Shown here: one piece after another, positions 10,167 through 19,505 of the stretch
Layout: every line of letters begins with the position of its first letter
Position numbering within the stretch: position 1 is the stretch's first letter
From: Pantoea sp. CCBC3-3-1
GTDB taxonomy: Bacteria > Pseudomonadota > Gammaproteobacteria > Enterobacterales > Enterobacteriaceae
Assembly (NCBI RefSeq): GCF_007981265.1
Contig: NZ_CP034363.1
Coordinates: 3,720,001-3,784,000, forward strand
Reading direction: 5' to 3'
DNA: 64,000 nt
Position numbers and translations under genes: made by a program
The notes under the pieces: generated by a model
The model's database searches: none
The model's input: only the letters and a program-made list of their open reading frames with translations
What the model was told of the DNA's origin: nothing

Positions 10167-11405
10167 ATGGCAAGACAAACTAAACCTCTCTCCGTTAAGG
10201 AAATCGAATCTGCCAAACCCAAGGAAGCGGATTACGTTCTCTATGATGGCGAGCCTTGAGCTACTCATCAAATCCAGCGGGAGTAAAATCTGGCAGTTTC
10301 GCTACATTCGCCCTGTCACCAAGAAACGTGCGAAGCAGAGCATAGGCCCTACCCGTCAGTTACGCTTGCTGATGCCAGAACCTATCGAGCAGAGTCTCGC
10401 TTTCTCCTGGCGAAACAAACCGATCCACAGGAACATCAGCAAGAACAACTTCGCAGTTCGCTGGAAACCAAAACTAATACTTTTCAACTCGTGGCAGAAC
10501 GTTGGTGGAACGTGAAGAAAGCCAGTGTGACAGCGGACTATGCAGAAGATATCTGGCGCTCTCTTGAGAGGGATGTCTTTCCTGCGATTGGAGACGTTAG
10601 CGTTGCAGATATTAAAGCTCATACACTGGTTCAGGCCGTTCAACCTGTTAAGGCCAGAGGAGCATTGGAAACTGTTCGTCGCCTGTGCCAACGCATTAAT
10701 GAGGTCATGATCTATGCCCAAAACACGGGGCTAATTGATGCGGTTCCTAGTGTCAATATTGGAAAGGCATTCGAGAAGCCGTAGAAGAAAAACATGCCCA
10801 GCATTCGTCCCGATCAGTTGCCTCAGCTAATGCAGACAATGCGAACGGCTAGCATTAGTCTTTCAACACGATGCCTGTTCATGTGGCAACTTCTTACCAT
10901 CACCCGCCCTGCCGAAGCGGCTGAAGCCCGTTGGGAAGAGATCGATTTCAATGCTAGCGAATGGAAAATTCCTGCAGCTCGAATGAAGATGAACCGGGAC
11001 CATACGGTTCCACTATCCGATGAGGCTCTCTCTATTCTGGAAATGATGAAGTCACTCAGTGGTGGCCGAGAGTTTATCTTTCCCAATCGCATTAAGCCTA
11101 CCCAGCCGATGAACAGCCAGACAGTGAATGCAGCTCTTAAGCGTGCAGGCTAAGGGGGCGTACTCGTATCACACGGTTTACGTTCTATCGCTAGTACGGC
11201 ACTCAATGAGGAAGGATTCCCGCCTGATGTCATTGAAGCAGCACTGGCTCATGTAGACAAAAATGAGGTACGTCGCGCATACAACCGTAGCGATTACCTT
11301 GAGCAACGTCGTCCGATGATGCAGTGGTGGGCTAATTTTGTTAGCAAGGCCGATAGTGGGAGCATTGTTGAAAGTGGGAAAACGGGGTTAAAACTTGTGG
11401 GCTAA
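10167..11405 (+). pseudogene. P4-type tyrosine integrase, inactivated
   Basis: The reconstructed protein (MARQTKPLSVKEIESAK...) is a tyrosine recombinase of the P4 integrase family with an N-terminal DUF4102 arm-binding domain. Catalytic residues remain readable: Arg in the TRPAEAAEARW region, HGLRS, and the final His/Tyr in LAHVDKNEVRRAYNRSDY. It is broken by a 2-base loss near 10250 relative to the copy at 17452, by TAG at about 10782, and by TAA at about 11151 where Tyr is expected. Position next to the ssrA 3' end identifies it as the integrase that used this site. Confidence 0.88.
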
Positions 11406-11507
11406 GTTTTGAGCTGGACTAGTGTTTTCCTAGCAAGGTGCATTGGCTCAAACCTGTCTTGGATGAATCGTAGATAGATCGCAATCGAATCTGATAGTCT
11501 GGTTTGT

Positions 11508-12734
11508 GCTGTGAGTTCAACCGATGGATGCAACACATTGATTGAACAGCTCTGCGGGTGATTCATAGTCTAGCGTTTTTCTCGGCCTCTCGTTGAGCTG
11601 TCTGGCGACACGGTTTAGTCTTTGTTGGCTGTGAACTGATAAGTCCGTTCCTTTTGGAAAATACTGTCTGAGTAATCTGTTTGTATTTTCATTTGAGCCG
11701 CGTTGCCAGGGAGATTGAGGATCACAGAAATAAATCTGAATGTCTGTCGCTACAGTAAATTGGGTGTGGCCAGTCATTTCAGTCCCCCGATCCCATGTTA
11801 GTGTTTTATAAAGCTCAACAGGTAATTCCCGGGCTTGTCTTATGAGCGCAGATATAACCGTTATGGTCTTGTTGTCTCTGATTTTGGCCAGCATAACAAA
11901 GCGGGAATGGCGTTCTACGAGAGTGACGATACAGGAGTTTTTCGAGCCCTGGATCAGGTCACCTTCCCAGTAACCCGGTATGGCTCTGTCTGCAACTTCA
12001 GGTGGCCTTTCGCTTATTGGTATCGCATCCGGGATTGATCCTAACCCTTTCCCTTTAAGCGATGACGTTCTGGATCTACGAACCGCTCTTCCGCTTCTGA
12101 GGCATTGCGGCAGCTCTTTTTTTTAATGCCCCCCGGGTTTGTATAAAAAGCGTTTTATAAATCGTTTCGTGTGACACATGCATTTCCTGATTATCCGGAT
12201 AATAGCGTTTCAGCCAACCGGCGATCTGTTCCGGTGACCAGTCCTGATGCATCTTCTCTGCAATGATTTTACACAACGCGGGGCTTTCAATTAGCTTGCA
12301 AGGTTTTGGTCTCAGAGCATTTTCCCACGCAGTAGCATCGGCTTTAGCTGCACGGTATTGTTTAGCACCTCCGTGCCTCCTGACCTCGCGGCCAATCGTT
12401 GAGGGCGCTCTTGATAATTTGGCGGCGATGTCCCTGATACTGAGTTTTGCTATCAGCCCTCTGGATATCTCCTCTCTTTCATCGAGCGAAAGCGCTAACC
12501 GGTGCCGCTTTCGCACGGGAGGGCGGTAGCCACCAGTCTGGTGGATAGTGGGCATAATAGAAGAATGATATCTGTCGAACATTCTGGCGATATCATGCAG
12601 GGAATCACCTTGCTTATATCTGTCCCAGATAATCGCCTTCTGCTCTGGCGTGTAGTTGATCCGCGTTCTTCGTTTCATGGCAACGTCCCCCCTTGATTAA
12701 GGATAGCGTTGCATCGACCCATTGAACTCACAGC
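11508..12734 (-). mobile_element. IS30-family insertion sequence (about 1.23 kb)
   Basis: Terminal inverted repeats of about 27 bp bound the element: GCTGTGAGTTCAACCGATGG at the left end, and on the other strand at the right end GCTGTGAGTTCAATGGGTCG, both followed by ATGCAAC. They differ at four positions. A possible 2-bp target duplication (GT) flanks the ends, which fits the short duplications of IS30 elements. It sits between the dead integrase and hamA. The exact end base is uncertain by one or two. Confidence 0.82.
11517..12678 (-). pseudogene. IS30-family transposase with a one-base frameshift
   Basis: The N-terminal 200 residues (12678-12076) carry the helix-turn-helix domain (NYTPEQKAIIWDRYKQGDS) and the C-terminal part (to 11517) carries the DDE catalytic core (GYWEGDLIQGS, LTWDRGTEM, SPWQRGSNENTNRLLRQYF). 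They lie in different frames. The break maps to a run of eight A's on the coding strand (12117-12124). Removing one A restores a continuous IS30-type sequence through LKKELPQCLRSGRAVRRS. It could be a mutation, a slippage site, or a homopolymer sequencing error. Confidence 0.85.
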
Positions 12735-13046
12735 GTTCTTCGGACATAGCTAACAGTATCTAGTATGAGTCAATGCGGATCTGGCCAGATACGTTAAAAA
12801 TCAAGAAATGGCTAGAAGGTGTTTTACTCTTTTACCAGAGTAGAGTAGATTGAAGGGGAAAATTGATCAACTCAATAATTTGCTAATGCTATATGAACGG
12901 TAAATTAAACAAACACACCACTTTCATCGGGCTCATTAATAGCAACCTGTGACTTTCCCAATTTCAAGTTCTCTTATCGCTTAGGCGATTAAAGAATGGT
13001 GGCTTTGCGTTTCATTTTAAGTAATTTCTAATTAAAAGGACTTTAC
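12735..13046. other. Intergenic region between IS30 element and hamA
   Basis: About 310 bases with no convincing gene. It is AT-rich towards hamA and must contain the Hachiman promoter, but I see no clear consensus boxes. A ribosome binding site AAAAGGAC precedes hamA. Confidence 0.5.
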
Positions 13047-13997
13047 ATGGATGCTTTACATGCAGCTTTAGAAAAACTTGCAAGAAATGATGGGGATACT
13101 CTTAGTAGCTATTTTCATGAAATTGAATCTCACTCACTGATTGAAGGTACATCCGCTACATGCCACTTTCATTGTGTAAATCTCGATGGTAGTGGAAGAC
13201 CTAAAATCGATACCATGATTGAGTATCTGATGGTAAACATAATAGATTATGCCATCCCAAGGAGTAAAATTAACGCTGCACTTAAACATCAGCAGCTTTC
13301 TGGAACGACGGTAAAGTATGGGAAATTATTCCTACAATCATTGAGTTTATTTACTCGCCTCGCAAACAGTGGAGAAGGAGGTGAACTCATTTTATTTTTA
13401 TTTGCAGAGCGATTTTTAAAACTACCACAGATAATATGTAAGATGAGTTTAAAAACTAGCTCTCAGATGCATTTCCATGGTGCTGACGGTGTGTATATGG
13501 GGGTTGATCGGGAGACCAAGAAACTTTGCCTATATTGGGGAGAATCTAAGCTTTATTCGAGTGCCACTAGCGCTATCTATGAATGTATGAAGAGCGTTGC
13601 CCCCTTGGTTTCAGGAAATATGGGTTTGGAAAGTGCCGAATCTCGAGATATGCAATTACTTACCGACTTTATGAATCTGGATGATCCAGAGCTTGAAGAT
13701 GCGTTGAAGAAGTTCCTTGACCCAGATGATCCCGCGTTTAATCAGTTGGAGTATAGAGGTATATGTTTAGTCGGTTTTGATAGTAAAAACTATCCAAAAG
13801 ACGCCCATTCTCAGACTCTCGAAAACTTAGTTGCAAATATTAGATTAAAGTTTGAGCAGTGGCGGTCACGAGTTAAAGATCGCCTATCAGAAGAAAAACT
13901 TAATAGATTCTCAATGCATGTATTTATTTTACCATTTCCTTCAGTTGAGGATTTTAGAAAAAAACTTTTAGGCTCCTTTTCAGGAGATAGCGAATAA
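13047..13997 (+). CDS. hamA: Hachiman anti-phage protein HamA (DUF1837)
   Basis: A 316-residue protein matching the HamA C-terminal domain family (DUF1837), the effector of the Hachiman defence system. Visible features fit a PD-(D/E)xK nuclease core: GADGVYMGVD (Asp 147) followed by a strand ending GESKLY (Glu 166, Lys 168). In characterised Hachiman systems HamA is a DNase held in check by the HamB helicase until DNA damage is sensed. The stop codon overlaps the hamB start (TAATG), so the two are coupled. Base composition is clearly AT-richer than the flanking core genes, a sign of transfer. Confidence 0.85.
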   Translation: MDALHAALEKLARNDGDTLSSYFHEIESHSLIEGTSATCHFHCVNLDGSGRPKIDTMIEYLMVNIIDYAIPRSKINAALKHQQLSGTTVKYGKLFLQSLSLFTRLANSGEGGELILFLFAERFLKLPQIICKMSLKTSSQMHFHGADGVYMGVDRETKKLCLYWGESKLYSSATSAIYECMKSVAPLVSGNMGLESAESRDMQLLTDFMNLDDPELEDALKKFLDPDDPAFNQLEYRGICLVGFDSKNYPKDAHSQTLENLVANIRLKFEQWRSRVKDRLSEEKLNRFSMHVFILPFPSVEDFRKKLLGSFSGDSE

Positions 13998-16564
13998 TGA
14001 AAAGCCTACCTAATTGGTTAATAAATAACCCTGGATTTTACCGAAAATTTAAAGCCCTTAACATTGAGTCTGTGATCAATCAGTTTCCTGATTTGCAACC
14101 TCTTGAATCAGGCTCACCAGATAGTGATGATATTGGCTACTTATTGACCTGCGGAAGTGTTCTTTCTCAGTCGGATAATGATTTGTGTCAAGATGCAGCA
14201 CTAAGGATCGCTCAGTTTTGCTTGCAAAATGAAAGCAGTGAAGTTAGGAAAGATCATGCTGCACTAATACTTGATACACTGTCAAATTATGCAACGTTAA
14301 ATCTGGCTGTTAAAAAAAACCTTATTGAAGGCAAATTTGAATTAAGATTACCCATAGCTGGTCAAGTAGAAGTCACACGCCGTAAAATTGAACACAGTGT
14401 TGAGGTTGGAACAGAGAAAGATATTTACGTAAACAGATTTCAAGCTGCGTTTTGGGATGCTGCATTGGAGAGTGAATGGGTCAGCGTTTCTGCGCCCACG
14501 TCTGTAGGTAAATCATTTATATTAGAGTCTTGGGTAGAGGATTTTATTAGTAAAAATAAGAAGTGTGTGGTTGTCTACCTAGTTCCTACAAGGGCATTGA
14601 TAACAGAAGTATCAGACTCATTAATTAGGGCTGTGGGTGGCAGGGGGGATGTTAATATACAGTCCTTACCATTAAGAAGCTCATTTGATGCGGACAAAAC
14701 AAATATTTTTGTTTTCACACAAGAACGGTTAAACATTTTCAATAATTCTTTAAATGGCGCCTTCAAGGTCGATTTATTAATAGTTGATGAGGCGCATAAA
14801 ATTGGCGACTCAATGCGTGGGATTTTCCTGCAATATGTATTAGAAATGACATGCACCAGAAATTACAAAGTGAAAGTTATATTTGCAAGCCCGTTCACAT
14901 CAAATCCAGAAGTATTGTTAACAGATGCACCTCATAGAGTAAGAAAGAGCGTTGTAAAAAGTAATTATGTAACTGTAAATCAGAATCTTATCTGGGTTGA
15001 ACAAAAAGCATTGAGTAGTAAAGATTGGTCAATGTATTTGTTTTTAAGAGATGAAAAAAATCATGTTGGGGATTTTAAACTAGAATTTACCCCATCGCAT
15101 GTCAGTAAAAGGTTACCATTTGTTGCGCTTTCTCTCGGAAAACATACTAATGGAAATGTTGTGTATGTTAATGGAGCCGCAGAAGCAGAAACTACGGCAC
15201 GCCAATTGTCAGATGGTATTGATAGTCCAATTCAAGATGACGAGATTGAAAATCTAATTGAATTAAGTAGAAAGGTTATACATGAGAGGTTTACCTTAAA
15301 TTACACACTGAGAAAATCGGTAGCCTATCACTACGGCAATATGCCGATGATTATCAAAAGTGAAATTGAACGTCTCTTTTCGAAAGGAAAGTTACGTTAC
15401 TTAGTTTGCACATCGACGTTGGTTGAAGGTGTAAATATGGCATGTAAAAATATCTTTATAAGAGGTCCTAAAAAAGGAAGAAGCACACCGATGGGACCTG
15501 ACGATTTTTGGAATCTAGCTGGGAGAGCGGGACGTTGGGGTAAGGAATTTCAGGGGAACGTTATCTGTGTTGACACCAATAATGAGAAAATCTGGAATGG
15601 TACTCCACCGATAAGTAAAAAAGATATTAAAATAGTTCGAGCGACAGACGGTATTAATGAAAAGGTGGATGACCTTTATTCATATATTGACTCCCCACAT
15701 CATTACGGCATGACCCAAAGAAACCCGGGATTACAAAGCTTATTAAGCTACCTGTGTATATCTTCATATTTTCATGAAGGTTTAGTTAATAATCCATTTT
15801 TTGAAAAATATGGATTAGACGATATAGACAACCTTGATCGTGCAGTATCTGAAATATTAGATAGCTTGGATTTCTCTCATGATATAGTTGCAAGAAATCC
15901 GGGAGTAAGCCCAATTTTAATGCAATCACTGTGGGAAAGATTTAACAAAAAACAAGACTCAGAACTAGAATCACTGCTATTATCAGATCCTTCGGATTAT
16001 CATGCACTTCAATCTTATGTCGCTGCTTTTACACGTATATCTGATACTATGAGTAAATCTCTTGGTCATAACTCCCGTGGTGCCTATCTCATAGCTTTAC
16101 TGGTAGTAAACTGGATGAGAGGTTATCCATTAGCACGTTTAATAGCCGGAAAAATAGCTCATCTAGAGAAGAAGAATGTAGTGTTTAAGGAGGCGTCTGT
16201 TATCAGAGAAGTAATGGAAGATGTGGAAAAAATAGCTCGTTATGAAGCACCTAAATTGCTCTCTTGCTACAACGACCTCCTCAAGGATTTTTATATTTCA
16301 CGAGATAGAGGCGATCTTGTAGACAGAGTTGAAGATATTGGGGTTTTCCTTGAATTAGGTGTAAGCTTAAAAACTCAAATATCTCTTATCAGCATTGGAT
16401 TCTCTAGGACTTCGGCTGTTATGATTTCAGAATTCATTGCCGCTGATAACTACGATGAATTAGATTGTAAGGCTTGGATTGAAAATAACTATTCGACATT
16501 AAACGGCCTACCTGAATTGGTTAAGTTTGAGATATATTCGATATTTAATAACTTAAATATATAA
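13997..16564 (+). CDS. hamB: Hachiman anti-phage helicase HamB
   Basis: An 855-residue superfamily 2 helicase. Walker A is APTSVGKS (residues 166-173), motif Ia VPTRA, the DEAH box is LIVDEAHKIGD (264-267), and motif VI reads NLAGRAGRWGKEF near residue 515. The N-terminal 140 and C-terminal 300 residues are HamB-type accessory regions without motifs I can name. Family knowledge: HamB translocates on DNA and activates HamA. The frame is intact, and the AT-rich composition matches hamA. Confidence 0.85.
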   Translation: MKSLPNWLINNPGFYRKFKALNIESVINQFPDLQPLESGSPDSDDIGYLLTCGSVLSQSDNDLCQDAALRIAQFCLQNESSEVRKDHAALILDTLSNYATLNLAVKKNLIEGKFELRLPIAGQVEVTRRKIEHSVEVGTEKDIYVNRFQAAFWDAALESEWVSVSAPTSVGKSFILESWVEDFISKNKKCVVVYLVPTRALITEVSDSLIRAVGGRGDVNIQSLPLRSSFDADKTNIFVFTQERLNIFNNSLNGAFKVDLLIVDEAHKIGDSMRGIFLQYVLEMTCTRNYKVKVIFASPFTSNPEVLLTDAPHRVRKSVVKSNYVTVNQNLIWVEQKALSSKDWSMYLFLRDEKNHVGDFKLEFTPSHVSKRLPFVALSLGKHTNGNVVYVNGAAEAETTARQLSDGIDSPIQDDEIENLIELSRKVIHERFTLNYTLRKSVAYHYGNMPMIIKSEIERLFSKGKLRYLVCTSTLVEGVNMACKNIFIRGPKKGRSTPMGPDDFWNLAGRAGRWGKEFQGNVICVDTNNEKIWNGTPPISKKDIKIVRATDGINEKVDDLYSYIDSPHHYGMTQRNPGLQSLLSYLCISSYFHEGLVNNPFFEKYGLDDIDNLDRAVSEILDSLDFSHDIVARNPGVSPILMQSLWERFNKKQDSELESLLLSDPSDYHALQSYVAAFTRISDTMSKSLGHNSRGAYLIALLVVNWMRGYPLARLIAGKIAHLEKKNVVFKEASVIREVMEDVEKIARYEAPKLLSCYNDLLKDFYISRDRGDLVDRVEDIGVFLELGVSLKTQISLISIGFSRTSAVMISEFIAADNYDELDCKAWIENNYSTLNGLPELVKFEIYSIFNNLNI

Positions 16565-17260
16565 CCCTTTCTTTATTGAGTGTAATTAATAAATACCTTG
16601 ACCCAAACGAATGGGTCATCAAGTAGTAATTTATGTTTTTTGTCAAAAAATAATTCAATTAACTTGGGGTTATTTATAATGATAAAAGCGTTTAAATTTA
16701 AATTAGTTAAGGCTGGTGTTTAAAATTAATGTTATTAAGAGCACTCTAACTTGGTGTAATCAGTTCTGAACTGCCAGTATTAATTAAGACAATCTACTGT
16801 ACCAACTTCCGCTCATGGCGTTTCGAGGCTACGGCTAAGGCTTAGTTGCGAATGGCTGACCTGCACCGGAGTTACCAATACTGACAATTATTAGCTACTT
16901 CCGCTCATGGCAAAAGCTGACTATTGCCCTCATTCACCACCTGATCACCTCACATCACGCATACCGCCTTCGGCCAACTCTTAACGTTTTGGCTAAGGTG
17001 ATCACTCTTAGTGCACACTTGCGCATATCCCACTTTAAAGCCTTCACTATCTAACGTGATGAAATAACGATAGAAAAACCAAAAGTGAACAGTGTGAACA
17101 CCTTCCTCTTAAATCATTTTATTTGGATTTTGGGCTGGCCATTGCTTATCCTAGCAAAGCCGTTCCGAGGTATGAGATCCTATAATTGGTACACACTTAG
17201 GTACACGGAACAAAGTTGAATTGGATAAAACCCAAATTTTACATTAGCTTGCGTAGCCTA
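16565..17260. other. Gene-free region at the end of island A
   Basis: About 700 bases without a credible gene. It contains a 15-base direct repeat ACTTCCGCTCATGGC at 16805 and 16897 and several inverted short words, and looks like decayed mobile DNA. Confidence 0.5.
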
Positions 17261-17278
17261 TTCAGATTCCGCCAGCCC
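17261..17278 (+). repeat. att-like site 2 (island A/B junction)
   Basis: TTCAGATTCCGCCAGCCC is identical to the site at 37288 and matches 14 of 18 bases of the ssrA end at 9941. The next 150 bases repeat the sequence that follows ssrA, including the terminator. Confidence 0.75.
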
Positions 17279-17303
17279 ACAAGAACCATCCGATGAAGTC
17301 CTG

Positions 17304-17338
17304 AAAGCCCGCACGGCGCAAGCCCTGCGGGCTTTTTT
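17304..17338 (+). terminator. Terminator copy after att-like site 2
   Basis: The stem AAAGCCCGCA/TGCGGGCTTT (17304-17313 with 17326-17335) followed by T's, a diverged duplicate of the element at 10007. Confidence 0.7.
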
Positions 17339-17451
17339 GTACCCTCAATTTGTCCCGCGAAGTCTGAAACCAACTAATTAAATCCGAACCTTTTAGGCAT
17401 CCCGTAAAGCTTTATTGTTTTTGAGGCGCCTAAAACTATGGAAACCCGGCA

Positions 17452-17804
17452 ATGGCAAGATAAACCAAATCTCTATCCGTTAAAGAAATCGAATCCGCCA
17501 AACCTAAGGAAGCGGACTACGTTCTCTATGGTGGCGACAGCCTTAAGCTACTGATCACATTCAGAGGGAGTAAAATCTGGCAGTTTCGCTACATTCGCCC
17601 TGTCACTAAAAAACGTGCGAAGAAGAGCATGGACCCCTACCCGTCAGTTACCCTTGCCGATGCCATAAACTATCGGGCAGAGTCTCGTTCTCTCCTTGCG
17701 AAACAAAGCGTTCCTCATGAGCATCAGCAAGAACAACTGCGCAGTTCGCTTGCAGCTAAAACCAATACTTTCCAGCTCGTGGCTGAACGTTGATGGAATG
17801 TGAA
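17452..17804 (+). pseudogene. Truncated second copy of the P4-type integrase
   Basis: Homologous to the first 118 or so codons of the integrase at 10167. It has TAA as codon 4 but otherwise reads in one frame through GSKIWQFRYIRPVTKKRAKK to AERxWNV, where a TGA replaces Trp. Homology ends at 17804, one base before the stop codon of the neighbouring minus-strand gene, so the rest was lost when the adjacent operon was joined here. The upstream 150 bases are also duplicated. Confidence 0.85.
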
Positions 17805-19505
17805 TCATTGAATAGACCCAAGCGCTTCCAACAGCCTCAGCAGCGGGCGTCGGAAGTCAAAACGCCAGCGCGTCCAATTTAGCGATAATGCGGAGAGAGC
17901 ATGAGCCAGATCGCTGGCGTGAGCGAACTCAATAATTTGCTGCTGATGCACCAAACGATAGCTATCGGTAACGGGCCGCCAGCTAATCTGCACGTCGTTC
18001 AGTTTCAATAAGGCTACCTCACCTTCCACTGATTCTGCGCCATACGCAAAGTCCATCACCGCGGTTAATTCATTCATTAATCCAGCCACGTCGCCGGTTT
18101 CCGGCTGACAGATATCGTTCACCGCCAGGTAAACCCGGCTGCGCCAGAACAAGGGGGAAAAAGCGCTGCGTCGCCATGCCCGCAGCAGGCAACAACGCTG
18201 GTGCTGCTGCCTGTTGAGCCAGCCGCCTCTCGCCTGCGCCTGTTGCCAGTCCGCCTCAATCAGCGCCCCAAGCGCCTGCTGCTGCGCATCGGATGTTGGC
18301 TTATCCAGTCCGGCCCAGGCGCAAAGCAGCAACTCCGTAAATCCATCATCCTGCTGCTTCTCATCCACGGCATCGGTAAACGGCAGAGGATTACTGTTAA
18401 TCTCTTGACTTAATGCTTCAACCCAAACGGCCGCCGCCGCGGCAGCTGTGGTATGCGTAAACTGCATGCCACTCTGCGCCAGCAGCGCCTCCTGATAAGC
18501 GCGCTGCCAACTCAAATCATAATGGCGGATCGCGCCGCCCAGAGTTGCGCGGCGTTGAGTATATTTATTATAAAAATGCAGCACCTCCAGAGCGAAATCC
18601 GGCGGCGCAAAGCTCTCCTGTAAAAAAGGCAGGCGCTGGGGAGTAATACGCTGGTTGACGCCAAGCGGCAACATTGAGGTCTGTGAGAGATCCAGCCAGC
18701 GGCCGTCCACGCCAATATTAGAAGGCGTCAGAGCGCCATGCTTGAGCCTGCTGGCCCTGGCCCAGGCCAGTTGTTTCGCGCTGCTTCCCAGAAAGTTCAG
18801 CAATAAATGTTCAATGGCGCTGTCGCCTCTTCCGCTGTCCATCAATTTTTGCATTACCTGGCGCATTCGTTGCGGATTTGTCATCACCTGCCGCTGGTGC
18901 TGCCGTGGGACAAACTCCTGTGCGGGCAAGAAGTGTCCAAGCCGCAAACACTCTTCACGCAACAGTATGCCGCCAGCGCCGCTGTGGTAATAGTTCTTCT
19001 CAGGATCGCGAAAATGAATGGTCAAACCGCTGTCGATAATGCCGTATATTGTGACGCTGCCCAAGGGCAAAAGACGGGAAACCAGCTGTGAGTAAATGGC
19101 GTCGACAATGGCATGCTCCAGATAAAATGCTCCGTAACCATGCCTTTTGTCCGTTGTGGCGCCGACAAACATATTGGCACCAATGCCTTTTAGCTGAACG
19201 CCGCGTAGGTTACCCGCTCTGGCCCCGCCGCCGTTCGCTGCCCCGCCTTCCCCGCCGTAAGCTTCGGCATACATCGTGGCCGGGCTGTGCAAATCAAACT
19301 GCTCTGCCGGGAAGGAGTCACCGCCGGGGATGGCATATCCCCAAAGTGTCGCCATATTCTCCGCCGTCCACGGCAGCCCCTGACTAACCATATATTCAGG
19401 TAGGCGATCTGGATTGTGCCAGAGCGTGCGCGCTGTCGTAATGCGCCAGCTGGCGAAAGGTTCTGTCGCTATCGCTGCAGACCATGCTGCAGTGTAATTA
19501 GTCAT
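17805..19505 (-). CDS. MchC/MceJ-like protein with SelO-like motifs, RiPP operon
   Basis: A 566-residue protein, last gene of the RiPP operon. The region YGGEGG (83-88), NGGGARAG (91-98) and QLKGIG (104-109), followed by HGYGAFYLEHAIVDA, resembles the MchC/MceJ proteins of siderophore-microcin clusters and, more distantly, the nucleotide-binding half of SelO pseudokinases. In microcin E492, MceJ works with MceI to attach a glycosylated enterobactin unit to the C-terminal Ser of the peptide; whether this protein does anything similar is inference. I chose the start at 19505, overlapping the upstream acyltransferase-like gene by 8 bases. Its stop codon coincides with the junction to the integrase fragment, so the original C-terminus may be missing. 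Confidence 0.55.
   Translation of the reverse strand: MTNYTAAWSAAIATEPFASWRITTARTLWHNPDRLPEYMVSQGLPWTAENMATLWGYAIPGGDSFPAEQFDLHSPATMYAEAYGGEGGAANGGGARAGNLRGVQLKGIGANMFVGATTDKRHGYGAFYLEHAIVDAIYSQLVSRLLPLGSVTIYGIIDSGLTIHFRDPEKNYYHSGAGGILLREECLRLGHFLPAQEFVPRQHQRQVMTNPQRMRQVMQKLMDSGRGDSAIEHLLLNFLGSSAKQLAWARASRLKHGALTPSNIGVDGRWLDLSQTSMLPLGVNQRITPQRLPFLQESFAPPDFALEVLHFYNKYTQRRATLGGAIRHYDLSWQRAYQEALLAQSGMQFTHTTAAAAAAVWVEALSQEINSNPLPFTDAVDEKQQDDGFTELLLCAWAGLDKPTSDAQQQALGALIEADWQQAQARGGWLNRQQHQRCCLLRAWRRSAFSPLFWRSRVYLAVNDICQPETGDVAGLMNELTAVMDFAYGAESVEGEVALLKLNDVQISWRPVTDSYRLVHQQQIIEFAHASDLAHALSALSLNWTRWRFDFRRPLLRLLEALGSIQ

Noticed and set aside
11517..12678. Programmed frameshifting in the IS30 transposase
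   Set aside because: IS30-family transposases are normally single-frame. An indel in the A8 tract explains the break more simply, so it is annotated as a pseudogene with slippage only as a possibility.
16805..16911. The repeated 15-mer ACTTCCGCTCATGGC as a CRISPR-like or att repeat
   Set aside because: Only two copies, no palindrome, no spacer pattern and no association with the island ends.
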